Shown: positions 7,884 through 18,241, counted from the stretch's first letter. The stretch is 64,000 nucleotides of DNA from SOIL31 sp964636815 (GCA_964636815.1 CAZWTF010000004.1:50900-114899), one strand, 5' to 3'. Numbers and translations: made by a program. Notes: a model not told the origin generated them from the sequence alone.

Positions 7884-10385
7884 TTACCAATCGTATGACA
7901 TACCAAAATGTATTTCTGAAGCAGATTCACTTCTACTTGGGTTGAGCTTATCTTTACGTGGATCAATTTTAAAGCCCCAATCGATATTCATTGGCATTGG
8001 TTGCAACATTCTGATACCAATTCCAACGGCATGGCGATAATCAAAATTGTTACCAGTAATAAAAGGTTTATCTGCAAGCGTAACGTATGGGTTATTAAAA
8101 CCAGTACCACCATCATAGAATACAACAGCTTTCATGTTCATGTCTGGAGTAATTGGCGCAATAAGTTCTGCGTTCCAGAAGAATGCTTTTGCACCACCAA
8201 TAGTGTCGCCAGAAAATTGTGGTCCAATCTGACCAAACAAGAAACCACGCACACTGTGCTGACCGCCAATGTGATACAGGTCACCAAAAGGAACGATTCT
8301 ATTGTTAAATGGTGAAGCAATACCAAAATAGCCGTGTAATTTAAGGATGAGATTATATTCAGAAATAAGTGGTGTAAACCAGCTTCCATCAAGTTCTATT
8401 TTATAGAAACCAATATCGTTACCAAACGTAGGAATTGCAAATTTACCAGAGAATCGTAATTTGTGTCCATTCATGGTGTGAACGGGGTGATTACGTGTGT
8501 CTTGTTCCAGTTTGGTTGAAACAAATGCGTACGTACCAGGTGTAAATTCTTTGGTGAGAATTTGTTGGTAGAGTGCGCGTTCTATTGGATTTGCAAATAA
8601 AGACTGTGGAGGGTTTGCATCATATTTAATATCTTCAACACCAGAAGTGAAAAGAATATTAACATCATGAAAGAGTGGATTTTTTGATTGTGTAATTCCA
8701 CCAAATGTAACAGATCCACCAGTGAGTTTTTGTTTCACTGTTCTGACATGTCGTAATTCATCATACACTGGACGGCGATGGAAGATATCAAATGCGCCTA
8801 AAATTGGTTTATCAAAGAGCCATGGTTGAGCAACATGGAGCATCGCTGTTTGTTCATCTTTTGCATATGTTGCACTTAAATTCAAATGAACGCCGCTTCC
8901 AAAAAGATTGGTGTCAGAAAGTTCAGTTTTTACTGACATACCTGAAATTGCCGCATCCCATGTAGCACCGGCTGCACCACCAAAACCGAGTTGCGCGCCA
9001 AAGTGACCAGTTTTGGTTTCTTTGAGCATAAGATCAAGATCTGCTTCGTCTTTATTGAGGCGACGAATTTTCCAGTTAACGCCTTCTCGTGGATCAAAAT
9101 AACCAAGAGAAGCAACGTTGCGTTTAGAGATATTCATCTTGCTTTGTGTGAGTAGTTCACCTTCATCAAGAATAATTTTACGTCTGATGATTTTGTCGCG
9201 TGTTTTGGTGTTTCCACGGATGTTAATTTTATTCAAATAAACTTGATCACCAAGTTCTGAGAAGAACGAGATATCTACTGTTTTATCGTTTTCATTGGGT
9301 TGAATAGAAGGATCAATGTGTGTAAAAATGTAACCAAAATCACCCCAAATATGTTCAAGACGTTTTATTGAGTTGGTGATACCTTCGCGTGAATAATACA
9401 TGCCGGGACGTATTGGTAACCGCGCAAGAAGATACTCTTCAGAAACATTATTTTTGCCAGGAGCATTAATTTTATTGATAACGTATTGGTTGCCTTCTTC
9501 TATCTCAAACGTCAAAATAATATTTTGTGTGTTTGGATCTATATCAACAATAATATCAACAACTTTGGCGTGTAAAAATCCGGAGTTTTGATAATACTGT
9601 TCGATAAAATGTTTGTCACCTTCAAGACGATCAGGGTGATAGTTACCAGATTTATCCAAGAAACCTAAAAGCCAATCTTCTTTGGTCAATGCAATTGATC
9701 GTAACTCTTTGCTTGGGATACTGTTGTTGCCAATAAAATGTATCTGTTTAACAGTGGCAGCTATTCCTTCATGCACGGTTAATATTGCGGTTGCGCGGTT
9801 GTTATCATCAAGAACAGTTTCTGTTTCAATATCTGTTTGATGATACCCTTTTTCAAGGTAGAGCTCTTTGATTTTGTTAGCGACTATTTTGAGTTCTTCA
9901 GGATCAATAGCTGTTATCTCTTCAAGGTTGATTTTTTTGTTGATATCTTTTTCAGATACTTTTTTATTGCCAACAAATTGTATCTCTTTGAGCGGATATT
10001 TTTCCTCAACTATAACGTGAAGATTTATATAATTTTTATCAACAGGCTCTGCCATAACTTTGATAAAGCGGAATTTTTTGAGCTTGTAATAAAGATTACG
10101 GATGAGAGTTTTTGTTTTGCGTGGATCAAACAGTTCTCCAACTTTGTAAGGAACATTGTTTAAGATGGTATCTGTTGTAGTTGATGCATTGCCATGCACA
10201 ATAATGTTATTAATTCGAGGTGGAAGATTAAAGGAAGATTCTTCTGCTGTTTGCTGTATTAATGGTTCATCTTCTCTTTCAATATAATCTTGAGATAATT
10301 CAGCTTTGGTGAAGAAGGTCATATTACTCAAAAGAAGCAATATGAGTATGGTGGAACAATAACTTTGAAGTCCTTTTTTTATCAT
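7884..10385 (-). CDS. bamA: Outer-membrane protein assembly factor BamA
   Basis: 833 residues, a normal BamA length. After a signal peptide come tandem POTRA domains across roughly residues 55-430, with recurrent IQFVGNKKVSE-like openings, followed by the 16-stranded Omp85 barrel. The barrel contains the conserved loop-6 element HSVRGF near residue 720 and ends in MSYDW, an aromatic-terminated last strand. BamA folds beta-barrel proteins into the outer membrane, so its presence shows a diderm envelope. It would handle barrels such as the protein ending at 1166. No skp/ompH gene follows, unlike many genomes. Confidence 0.93.
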   Translation of the reverse strand: MIKKGLQSYCSTILILLLLSNMTFFTKAELSQDYIEREDEPLIQQTAEESSFNLPPRINNIIVHGNASTTTDTILNNVPYKVGELFDPRKTKTLIRNLYYKLKKFRFIKVMAEPVDKNYINLHVIVEEKYPLKEIQFVGNKKVSEKDINKKINLEEITAIDPEELKIVANKIKELYLEKGYHQTDIETETVLDDNNRATAILTVHEGIAATVKQIHFIGNNSIPSKELRSIALTKEDWLLGFLDKSGNYHPDRLEGDKHFIEQYYQNSGFLHAKVVDIIVDIDPNTQNIILTFEIEEGNQYVINKINAPGKNNVSEEYLLARLPIRPGMYYSREGITNSIKRLEHIWGDFGYIFTHIDPSIQPNENDKTVDISFFSELGDQVYLNKINIRGNTKTRDKIIRRKIILDEGELLTQSKMNISKRNVASLGYFDPREGVNWKIRRLNKDEADLDLMLKETKTGHFGAQLGFGGAAGATWDAAISGMSVKTELSDTNLFGSGVHLNLSATYAKDEQTAMLHVAQPWLFDKPILGAFDIFHRRPVYDELRHVRTVKQKLTGGSVTFGGITQSKNPLFHDVNILFTSGVEDIKYDANPPQSLFANPIERALYQQILTKEFTPGTYAFVSTKLEQDTRNHPVHTMNGHKLRFSGKFAIPTFGNDIGFYKIELDGSWFTPLISEYNLILKLHGYFGIASPFNNRIVPFGDLYHIGGQHSVRGFLFGQIGPQFSGDTIGGAKAFFWNAELIAPITPDMNMKAVVFYDGGTGFNNPYVTLADKPFITGNNFDYRHAVGIGIRMLQPMPMNIDWGFKIDPRKDKLNPSRSESASEIHFGMSYDW

Positions 10386-10592
10386 AGATAATCCCGCTGC
10401 CCGTCATTACTTTTAATTGACACAATAATTAGGAAGAATTAATGAAACATACTACTCATTTTTTAATTTTTTACTAGCTCGGCTCGTTCTATTCGCCATG
10501 TTTCTTGTTATTGTAATGTTCTGTATGCAATCTTAAAAAATGGTAAAAGTTGTGTTAGATTAAGGAAATAGACAATATTTATACCTATATTT
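10386..10592. other. Intergenic region between divergent bamA and cysS
   Basis: About 207 bp before the repeat element at 10593. It must hold the divergent promoters. I see AT-rich sequence and one short hydrophobic open frame lacking a start codon, but no convincing gene or RNA. Confidence 0.4.
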
Positions 10593-10648
10593 CCCATTAC
10601 TAGTTTTTTCTGATGGGGGTCCCCAATAAAAAAGCAGTGGTATTGGGG
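10593..10648 (-). repeat. Dispersed double-hairpin repeat (copy D)
   Basis: Read on the - strand it has CCCCAATACCACT, a first hairpin closing with ATTGGGG, the GGGGACCCCC centre, then CCATCAGAAAAAACT and an ATGGG close. This matches the element at 20189 (CCCCAATTACCACT and CCATCAGAAGAAACT). It ends about 20 bp before the cysS start codon, so it lies in the cysS leader. Confidence 0.75.
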
Positions 10649-10668
10649 TTTTAAAAAGAGAATATATC

Positions 10669-11982
10669 ATGCAATTTACTAATACCCTTACGGGAAAAAA
10701 AGAAGAGTTCATCCTTGGCAAGCAATTAAAAATGTATGTTTGCGGCGTGACACCATATGACGATGCTCATATCGGTCATGGCAGATGTTATGTTGCTTTT
10801 GATCTTCTGTATAGAACACTTCAGTTTTTTGGTACAGACGTAACGTATTGCAGAAATTTTACAGATATTGATGACAAAACAATGCATCGAGCAGAAAAAG
10901 AGTTTGGGGATCGTTTACGATTTCATGAAATTGCTGACCGTTATATTAAAAATTTTCATCAAGATATTGCAAAACTCAACTGTCTATCGCCTCAACATGA
11001 ACCACGCGTGACAGATAATATTCCACAAATTATAGATTTTATTCAAAAGCTGATTGATAAAGGTGACGCATATCAATCTGGTAATGATGTTTATTTTAGC
11101 ATTGAAAAATTTCCAGAATACGGAAAATTATCAAAACAAAAAATAGACGATTTGCATGCAGGTGCTCGCGTTGATATATGTGATAAAAAAAATAATCCTT
11201 TAGATTTTGCTCTTTGGAAAGGTGAACCAGAGGGAGAGTTTTGGAAAAGCCCGTGGGGTTATGGACGTCCAGGATGGCATATTGAATGTTCTGTATTGGC
11301 GTATCTTAATTTGGGTGAACATATTGATATTCATGGCGGTGGTCTTGATTTGATATTTCCTCATCATGAAAATGAAATTGCTCAATCAGAAAGTTTATTA
11401 GGGGCGCCATTTTCACGTATGTGGATGCATAATGGCATGGTAAACAGTAATAAAGAGAAGATGTCAAAATCATTGGGCAATTTTTTTATATTGCGTGATG
11501 TGTATAAACATTTTGATCCGATGGTGTTGCGTTATTATTTCTTAACGCATCATTATCGTATGCCTATTGAATTTTCTTTTGAAGGTTTGACGAGTGCGCA
11601 AAAAAGTTATGAGCGTTTAATTCGTTTATGCGCACAAAGCACTGAATATAATTCAAACTATACATCAGACGTTATTCATCGCATGAATCTGTTTTTGCAG
11701 GATGATTTAAACACACCAGGCTTGTTGGGTGTAATTTTTGAAAACATTACCGAGATTGCTCAGAATGCTCATGAATTAGCTGCAGTAAAAAATATACTCA
11801 TCAATGTACTGGGGTTAAGTTTGCAATCATTGCCAGAAAACACAGTTGAATTAACTCCAGAAATAGAATCTTTGATTGTTGAGCGTAATAAAGCACGTCG
11901 TGAAAAAAATTGGAAGCGTGCAGATGAATTGCGTGATCAACTCAAATCATTGGGTGTTGATGTTCATGATGGAAAAATGTAA
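10669..11982 (+). CDS. cysS: Cysteinyl-tRNA synthetase
   Basis: 437 residues. This class I synthetase charges tRNA-Cys. The HIGH motif is at residues 34-37, preceded by the zinc-ligand region YVCGVTPYD (Cys25). ECS (206-208) and PHHENE supply the other zinc ligands, and KMSKS is at 264-268. The length is slightly below the E. coli enzyme (461) and the C-terminal anticodon-binding region is short but present (REKNWKRADELRDQL). The gene stands alone between the repeat at 10593 and a terminator at 12025. Confidence 0.95.
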   Translation: MQFTNTLTGKKEEFILGKQLKMYVCGVTPYDDAHIGHGRCYVAFDLLYRTLQFFGTDVTYCRNFTDIDDKTMHRAEKEFGDRLRFHEIADRYIKNFHQDIAKLNCLSPQHEPRVTDNIPQIIDFIQKLIDKGDAYQSGNDVYFSIEKFPEYGKLSKQKIDDLHAGARVDICDKKNNPLDFALWKGEPEGEFWKSPWGYGRPGWHIECSVLAYLNLGEHIDIHGGGLDLIFPHHENEIAQSESLLGAPFSRMWMHNGMVNSNKEKMSKSLGNFFILRDVYKHFDPMVLRYYFLTHHYRMPIEFSFEGLTSAQKSYERLIRLCAQSTEYNSNYTSDVIHRMNLFLQDDLNTPGLLGVIFENITEIAQNAHELAAVKNILINVLGLSLQSLPENTVELTPEIESLIVERNKARREKNWKRADELRDQLKSLGVDVHDGKM

Positions 11983-12024
11983 AAATACCTATTAAAAAAA
12001 AATAATATTTAAAATTGTTTTATC

Positions 12025-12064
12025 AAAAAAGAGACTCTTGTTTGTTCAGGAGTCTCTTTTTTTA
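12025..12064 (+). terminator. Terminator after cysS
   Basis: GAGACTC...GAGTCTC stem-loop followed by a T-run. The stretch from here to the next start codon is duplicated at 15064-15172. Confidence 0.8.
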
Positions 12065-12136
12065 TGCCTTGCTAAATAGTTATTTTTTATGTTTAAATTT
12101 ACTCAAAATTCATGTTTCAAAAAAAAAAGGAGTTGT
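12025..12136 (+). repeat. Duplicated terminator plus leader, copy 1
   Basis: About 110 bp containing a terminator, the string GCCTTGCTAAATA, an AT-rich promoter-like region and the AAAGGAG ribosome binding site. It is nearly the same as 15064-15172, so the tandem duplication that made the two fibre genes included the 5' regulatory region. Confidence 0.75.
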
Positions 12137-15040
12137 ATGAAACACATTTCTCAATTGTCTTCATTGACTATTTCGCTGGCTTTGTTGGCAGGACCATTGC
12201 CAATAGTGGCAGACGAAATAGTTTCGGCGGTTCAACAAGATAGTGAAGTTGTAGCGGTTCATTTGTCAGAAGTTGAATTGCAGGAGATATATAATAACCC
12301 AAAACGTTCTTATATTTACGTTGGTAAAGATGCAAGTAATATTGCAGGTATTATAGAAGAATTAATTAAGCTTGATGATAATAAAGATTCTCTTTTATGG
12401 GGATTGCATAAACATATCAAAAGAGGTTTTGCGATAGGTAATTATGATGCAATTGTGGATGCTCTTGCTCATGCAGAACATCTAATTGCTAAAAAGAATG
12501 ATGTTATAGCTCAATATCAGTTAGTTGAAATAGAAAATGCACTTGATGAATTAGCGTATCAAATTGAAAGTGGCGATCTTACGATACAAAGATGTGGTGA
12601 AGGTGCGTTTGATGATAATGATGGTAGTTGCCATGACAGCTGTTTTATTAAACCATTGTGTTGCAAAGGACCACGTGGACCTCGCGGACATAGAGGGCAT
12701 CGTGGACACACAGGAAACACTGGCGCAACAGGAGCTACTGGAAATACTGGTGCAACAGGAGCAACTGGACCAGGAGGATCTGGCAGTATTGGCGCAACAG
12801 GAAATACAGGCGCAACAGGAAATACAGGCGCAACGGGACCTACGGGAGCTCAAGGTATACAAGGACTTCAAGGGGTAACTGGAAACACAGGAGCAACGGG
12901 TGTAACAGGTTCAACTGGACCTACAGGTTCAACTGGAGCCACTGGCGCAACGGGACCTACTGGGGCTACTGGAAATACTGGTGCAACAGGCGTGACAGGC
13001 GCAACTGGATTAACTGGACCTACAGGAGCAACGGGATCTACAGGGGCAACAGGAGCTACGGGTGCTGATGGATCAACAGTAACGGGTGCCAATGTTGGAG
13101 TGGGAACAGGTCTTATATTTAGAGATAAAACAGGTATTTTTATAAACTTTAGGACTCTTCTACAGGGTTCTTTTATGACTATTGGCACTTCTGGTGATGA
13201 AGTAACAATTGCAGCAAATGGTACAAATCTTAATACGCCAAATACACTTGTTGCACGTGATAATACAGGTAGTTTTGCAGCGCAAGTAATTAGTATGGTT
13301 GATGGTGTTGTGAGTCAGAATATTATTTTTGAAACAGAACCAAGTACGTCAACAGCAGGTAATGTAATAAAAGGCACGCAAAGATTTATTCATGACTTTG
13401 GAACAAATAATACATTTGTTGGTATTGATGCCGGTAATTTTACTTTATCCGGCACGAATAATAGTGGTTTTGGTGGAAATGCTCTCACGGCTCTTACATC
13501 CGGTTCAGGAAATACTGCTATTGGTTACAACACACTTCCTGCTACTACATCAGGGAATAACAACACGGTTGTTGGTGATGCGATGATTCTCAATACTACT
13601 GGGAGCAATAACACTGCGTTAGGAGCTAATACATTAAATGCAAACGTATCAGGTAATGATAATACAGCAGTAGGTTTTAATGCATTGCTTGCTAATACTG
13701 ATAATGAAATTACGGCTGTTGGATCTGGTGCACTGGAAAATTATGTTGGTGGAACAGGTGGACAGAATGTAGCAGTTGGGTATCATGCATTAAATGCAAA
13801 TACGAGTGGTAATTCTAATACGGCAGTTGGTTGGATGGCCTTAGCATCGGATGTAACACAGTTTGCTGCTAGAAACACTGCAGTTGGTTGGTCAGCATTA
13901 ACAAATAATACAACAGGTCAGAATAATATAGCAGTTGGTGAGAGTGCATTATTCACTAATACAACAGGGGCTCTTAATGTTGCAGTAGGTTGTAGTGCAT
14001 TAGCATTAAATACCATAGGAGGTGGAAATACTGCGGTGGGTAATGATGCTCTGAGAAATAATACAATTGGTGATAATAATGTAGCTGTTGGTGAGTCTGC
14101 TTTGCTGAACAATACAACAGGTGAACAAAATGTTGCAGTTGGGATTTCAGCTTTATTGCTCAATACAAATGGAATAAGAAATGTAGGAGTAGGGGCATTT
14201 GCCTTGCAGAATACTACTACAGGATCTTTTAATATTGGAGTAGGTCAGTCTGCTATGCTTAGCAACGTTACCGGGGATAATAACGTAGGTATTGGTGATT
14301 TTGCATCGTGGAGTGGTGATGAAAATGTTGCCGTTGGAGCTAATGCAGGAAATAGAGGGTCGCAAAATATTGCTATAGGCTTCCAAGCTCTTGCTGGTAA
14401 TGATGATGCATTGCATAATATTGGTATTGGTTATGATGCGATGAGTAATTTTGGATTAAGTGGTGGAGACAACACTGGTGTTGGTCATGAAGTGTTTCCA
14501 GTGCTTACCACAGGAACATTTAATATAGGAATTGGTTCTGGAGCAGGTGGTACGCTTATATCCGGTAGTAATAACATTTATATAGCTTCCTCAGCAGTTG
14601 CTACGGGTGAAGCTACAACTACCCGTATTGGTACATCACAAACAAGAGCATTTATCGCTGGTGTTAGTGGTGTTACAACTGACATCAATGACGCTGTAGC
14701 TGTTCTTATTGATTCAGCTGGTCAACTTGGAACAATAAGCTCATCAGTTAGATTTAAACATGATATAGCAGACATGGGGGATATTTCTTCGAGCATTCTT
14801 AATTTACGTCCGGTTACATTTGCGTATAACAGTGACGCAACAAATTCAACACAATATGGATTAATTGCAGAAGAAGTTGCGCAAGTATTCCCTGGTATTG
14901 TAGTAAAAGATGCGGATGGTTTACCCTCAACTGTACAGTATCATGTACTTCCAGTGTTGTTGTTGAATGAAGTGCAGAAATTACGAGCAGATATGGAAGA
15001 TATGAATAATCGTTTAATTGTGTTAGAACAACAAAATTAG
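12137..15040 (+). CDS. Surface fibre: collagen repeats, YadA-like head, S74 chaperone tail
   Basis: 967 residues from the ATG that follows an AAGGAG site; a longer frame upstream lacks a ribosome binding site. The order is signal peptide (ending near VADE), helical N-domain (about 30-170), a Cys-rich basic collagen start (CCKGPRGPRGHRGHRGHTG), then roughly 45 Gly-X-Y triplets dominated by GAT/GNT. Next is a conserved linker (GTGLIFRDKTG), then many 14-16 residue repeats of the type NTAVGxxAL.xNTTGxNN, as in trimeric autotransporter heads. It ends in a peptidase S74-type intramolecular chaperone (SSVRFKHDI, then a C-terminal coiled coil). In phage endosialidases this domain trimerises the fibre and then cuts itself off at the Ser of S-x2-R-x-K, which is present here. 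It is likely a trimeric surface adhesin. The paralogue follows directly. Confidence 0.85.
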   Translation: MKHISQLSSLTISLALLAGPLPIVADEIVSAVQQDSEVVAVHLSEVELQEIYNNPKRSYIYVGKDASNIAGIIEELIKLDDNKDSLLWGLHKHIKRGFAIGNYDAIVDALAHAEHLIAKKNDVIAQYQLVEIENALDELAYQIESGDLTIQRCGEGAFDDNDGSCHDSCFIKPLCCKGPRGPRGHRGHRGHTGNTGATGATGNTGATGATGPGGSGSIGATGNTGATGNTGATGPTGAQGIQGLQGVTGNTGATGVTGSTGPTGSTGATGATGPTGATGNTGATGVTGATGLTGPTGATGSTGATGATGADGSTVTGANVGVGTGLIFRDKTGIFINFRTLLQGSFMTIGTSGDEVTIAANGTNLNTPNTLVARDNTGSFAAQVISMVDGVVSQNIIFETEPSTSTAGNVIKGTQRFIHDFGTNNTFVGIDAGNFTLSGTNNSGFGGNALTALTSGSGNTAIGYNTLPATTSGNNNTVVGDAMILNTTGSNNTALGANTLNANVSGNDNTAVGFNALLANTDNEITAVGSGALENYVGGTGGQNVAVGYHALNANTSGNSNTAVGWMALASDVTQFAARNTAVGWSALTNNTTGQNNIAVGESALFTNTTGALNVAVGCSALALNTIGGGNTAVGNDALRNNTIGDNNVAVGESALLNNTTGEQNVAVGISALLLNTNGIRNVGVGAFALQNTTTGSFNIGVGQSAMLSNVTGDNNVGIGDFASWSGDENVAVGANAGNRGSQNIAIGFQALAGNDDALHNIGIGYDAMSNFGLSGGDNTGVGHEVFPVLTTGTFNIGIGSGAGGTLISGSNNIYIASSAVATGEATTTRIGTSQTRAFIAGVSGVTTDINDAVAVLIDSAGQLGTISSSVRFKHDIADMGDISSSILNLRPVTFAYNSDATNSTQYGLIAEEVAQVFPGIVVKDADGLPSTVQYHVLPVLLLNEVQKLRADMEDMNNRLIVLEQQN

Positions 15041-15063
15041 GCGGTATCGTAGATATTTTATAT

Positions 15064-15106
15064 AAAAAAGAGATTCCTGTTTATTCAGGAGTCTCTTTTT
15101 TTTTGC
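15064..15106 (+). terminator. Terminator after the first fibre gene
   Basis: GAGATTCCTG...CAGGAGTCTC stem-loop with one wobble pair, followed by a long T-run. Confidence 0.8.
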
Positions 15107-15172
15107 CTTGCTAAATAATTATTTTTTATGTTTAAATTGACTGAAAATTTATGTTTCAAAAAAAGGAGTTTC
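15064..15172 (+). repeat. Duplicated terminator plus leader, copy 2
   Basis: Second copy of the segment at 12025-12136. It ends in the AAAAGGAG site just before the ATG at 15173. Confidence 0.75.
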
Positions 15173-18100
15173 ATGAAACAGATACACATTTCTCAATTGT
15201 CTTTATTGACCATTTCGTTGGCTTTGCTGACAGGACCATTACCGCTTACTGCCATGGCAGAAGATGTTGCTACTGCTATGTCTCATATAGAAGTGAATAA
15301 TAGTGATAATTTACAAGCATTATACGTATACCTTGGAAAAGATCGCAGTAATATCATTGAGGTACTAACAAGCATCAGTAATTTGGATGATCAGAAATAT
15401 TCACCTCTTACAGAATTACAACAACATTTTGAACAAGGTTTTTTCTTTGCAGAATATAATGCAGTTCTTGAAGTAATCGCTCATGCAGAAACAATTTTGC
15501 AGGAAAATTATAGTAAAGTAGATATTCAAACAGTAGAGCAACTTGCTTTTGATCTTGATGCCATCATTAAAACTATTCTGAGTGGAGCATTAACGGTTAC
15601 GAGTGATTTTTTTGCACTTGGTGATGATTTTTCAGATAATACCCATTCTCCAATAACACGCGCACATTTAAGAACATGGGTAATTAATAAAAATATTGAT
15701 GTTCTTGGTAAAGGAACCTTTCATAAACATGTGCACACAAAACAAGGTATTCATACTCACGGTAAATTAAAAGTTTGTAAAACAGCACGATTTAAAAAAA
15801 ATGTAAAAATCAGAGGTACTCTTTCAGCAGCGGATGCTGTTATAACTGATCTGACAGTAGAAAATTGCATGGATGATTTATGCGTTAATAATCTTTCTGT
15901 TGTTGATTTGGTTATTAGTGGAACAGTGACTGGTATAACTGGTGGAATTGGTTCTACTGGTGCAACAGGCGCAACGGGTGCAACGGGACCTGGTGGAGGG
16001 GCTACAGGAGCAACAGGATCTACTGGTGCAACAGGCGCAACTGGTAATACCGGTGCAACGGGTTCTACGGGTGCTCAAGGTATACAAGGTATACAAGGAA
16101 TTCAAGGTGCAACGGGAGCAACTGGAGCTACTGGGGCAACGGGACCTACAGGAGCGACAGGAAATACTGGTGCAACGGGTTCTACGGGTGTAACCGGATC
16201 TACAGGTTCAACAGGACTTACTGGCGCAACAGGAGCTACCGGTGTAACAGGTGTAACCGGAGCAACTGGTAACACAGGTGCAACAGGATCTACTGGAGCT
16301 ACCGGTGCAACAGGATCTACTGGAGCTACCGGGGCAACGGGTAACACAGGAGCTACCGGTGCGACGGGAGACGCAGGTGTTCAAGGCATACAAGGAATTC
16401 AAGGTGTAACAGGATCTACTGGAGCCACTGGCGCAACTGGCCCTACAGGAGCTACAGGGAACACTGGTGCAGGATCTACTGGAGCTACTGGCGCAACAGG
16501 GGCAACGGGGGCAACTGGAGATATTGGAGCTACCGGAGCAACTGGCGCAACAGGGGTAACGGGTGCTACGGGACCCACGGGAGCAACTGGCGCAACAGGA
16601 GAAACAGGGGCAACTGGCGCAACGGGCCCTACTGGTGCTACAGGAAATACAGGAGCGACTGGAGTAACGGGTGCAACGGGAGTAACTGGTGCTACGGGTG
16701 CAACCGGACCCACAGGAGCAACGGGCGCAACTGGTGCTACAGGCCCTACCGGTGCTACGGGAAATACGGGGGCAACGGGAGAAACAGGGGCAACTGGTGC
16801 CACTGGAGCTACGGGAGCTACCGGCGCAACGGGTGCAACAGGTGCTGATGGAACTGTAGTAACTGGTGCCAATGTTGGAGCAGGAACAGGTCTTATTTTT
16901 AGAGATAAAACTGGAAATGATATTAACTTTAAATCACTTATTCAATCAAATCATCTTGTTATCACAAACAATACTAATGATATAACGCTTGCAACAGATG
17001 GAACAGAGCTTAATACGGTTAGCACGCTTGTTGCGCGTGATTCTGCAGGGAATTTCAGTGCAAGTATTGTGAGTATGACTGATGGTGTTGCAAGTGGTAA
17101 TCTTGTATTATCTACAGAGCCAAGTACATCAACGGCTGGTAATATTATAAAAGGTTCAAGTAGATTTATTCATGATTTTGGAACAAATAATACTTTTGTG
17201 GGTATTAATGCGGGTAATTTTACCTTATCTGGATCTGGAAATGTTGGTATGGGAAATAATGCATTAGCAGCAATGGCATCAGGGTTATTTAACACAGCAA
17301 TTGGTTTTGAAGCAATGTCAGCAAGTACAGATAATAATGTTAATACTGCTGTTGGATATCAGGCGCTGCAAAATTCAACTGGATTTGGTGGTAGTGGTGT
17401 TGCTATTGGATTCCAGGCAATGCAAAATGCAAGTCCATTGCGCAATGGAAATGTTGCTATCGGATCGCAAGCATTACAAAATGATACAACAGGTGGTAAT
17501 GTTGCCGTTGGATATCATGTATTGCAAAATGATACAACAGGTGCAAATAATACGGCTATTGGTTATGAAGCTTTAACTCTCAATACAATTGGTGCAAATA
17601 ATACTGCTATTGGTTATCTAGCATTAACTGCAAATACAACAGCAACAGATAACACTGTTGTAGGAAATACGGCAGGTCTTGCTGTAACCACAGGAAGTAA
17701 TAATATTGCAATTGGTTCTGGAGCTGGAGCAAATCTTACAACAGGAAGTGGTAATATTTATATAAATGCTAACGCTGCTGTTGCTGCGGAAGCTACAACT
17801 ACCCGCATTGGTACATCACAAACAAGAGCATTTATTGCTGGTATTCGCGGAAGAACAACAGGTGTTGCTGATGCTATAGCAGTTCTTATTGATTCTGCAG
17901 GTCAACTTGGAACAGTAAGCTCGTCACTCAGATTTAAACATGATATAGCGGATATGGGTGATGTTTCTTCAAGTATTCTTAATTTGCGTCCAGTAACATT
18001 TGCGTATAATAATGATGAAACAGAAACAACACAGTATGGTTTAATTGCCGAAGAAGTTGATGAAGTATTCCCTGGTATTGTGGTTCGCAATGATGATGGT

Positions 18101-18241
18101 GAAGTAGAAACTGTTCAGTATCATGTGCTGCCAGTGTTACTACTTAATGAAGTACAAAAATTACATGCAAGTGTGGAACGGCAACAAGTGGCAATAGAAG
18201 ATATGAATAATCGTTTAATTGTGTTAGAACAACAAAATTAA
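15173..18241 (+). CDS. Surface fibre paralogue with longer collagen domain and S74 tail
   Basis: 1022 residues from the ATG after AAAAGGAG. A signal peptide ends near LTAMAE. The helical N-domain is followed by an extra segment absent from the first copy (about residues 150-255): a His/Lys-rich stretch with VHTKQGIHTHGKLKV and short beta repeats. The collagen region is about twice as long (roughly residues 260-560) and has a single break in the Gly-X-Y register at NTGAGSTGATG. Then come the same linker, a shorter YadA-like repeat region and the S74 chaperone (SSLRFKHDI). The last ~45 bases of coding sequence are nearly the same as in the neighbour. It is presumably exported and trimeric like its paralogue; the different lengths suggest fibres of different reach. 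Confidence 0.85.
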   Translation: MKQIHISQLSLLTISLALLTGPLPLTAMAEDVATAMSHIEVNNSDNLQALYVYLGKDRSNIIEVLTSISNLDDQKYSPLTELQQHFEQGFFFAEYNAVLEVIAHAETILQENYSKVDIQTVEQLAFDLDAIIKTILSGALTVTSDFFALGDDFSDNTHSPITRAHLRTWVINKNIDVLGKGTFHKHVHTKQGIHTHGKLKVCKTARFKKNVKIRGTLSAADAVITDLTVENCMDDLCVNNLSVVDLVISGTVTGITGGIGSTGATGATGATGPGGGATGATGSTGATGATGNTGATGSTGAQGIQGIQGIQGATGATGATGATGPTGATGNTGATGSTGVTGSTGSTGLTGATGATGVTGVTGATGNTGATGSTGATGATGSTGATGATGNTGATGATGDAGVQGIQGIQGVTGSTGATGATGPTGATGNTGAGSTGATGATGATGATGDIGATGATGATGVTGATGPTGATGATGETGATGATGPTGATGNTGATGVTGATGVTGATGATGPTGATGATGATGPTGATGNTGATGETGATGATGATGATGATGATGADGTVVTGANVGAGTGLIFRDKTGNDINFKSLIQSNHLVITNNTNDITLATDGTELNTVSTLVARDSAGNFSASIVSMTDGVASGNLVLSTEPSTSTAGNIIKGSSRFIHDFGTNNTFVGINAGNFTLSGSGNVGMGNNALAAMASGLFNTAIGFEAMSASTDNNVNTAVGYQALQNSTGFGGSGVAIGFQAMQNASPLRNGNVAIGSQALQNDTTGGNVAVGYHVLQNDTTGANNTAIGYEALTLNTIGANNTAIGYLALTANTTATDNTVVGNTAGLAVTTGSNNIAIGSGAGANLTTGSGNIYINANAAVAAEATTTRIGTSQTRAFIAGIRGRTTGVADAIAVLIDSAGQLGTVSSSLRFKHDIADMGDVSSSILNLRPVTFAYNNDETETTQYGLIAEEVDEVFPGIVVRNDDGEVETVQYHVLPVLLLNEVQKLHASVERQQVAIEDMNNRLIVLEQQN

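Noticed and set aside
10435..10530. Hydrophobic frame of about 30 codons (LLARLVLFAMFLVIVMF) upstream of cysS
   Set aside because: It has no start codon before the hydrophobic part and a stop lies just upstream, so it is probably chance in AT-rich DNA.
15930..16860. Regular short repeats that could look like a CRISPR array
   Set aside because: The period is 9 bp coding for Gly-X-Y triplets inside an open frame, with no spacer/repeat alternation and no cas genes anywhere in the window.
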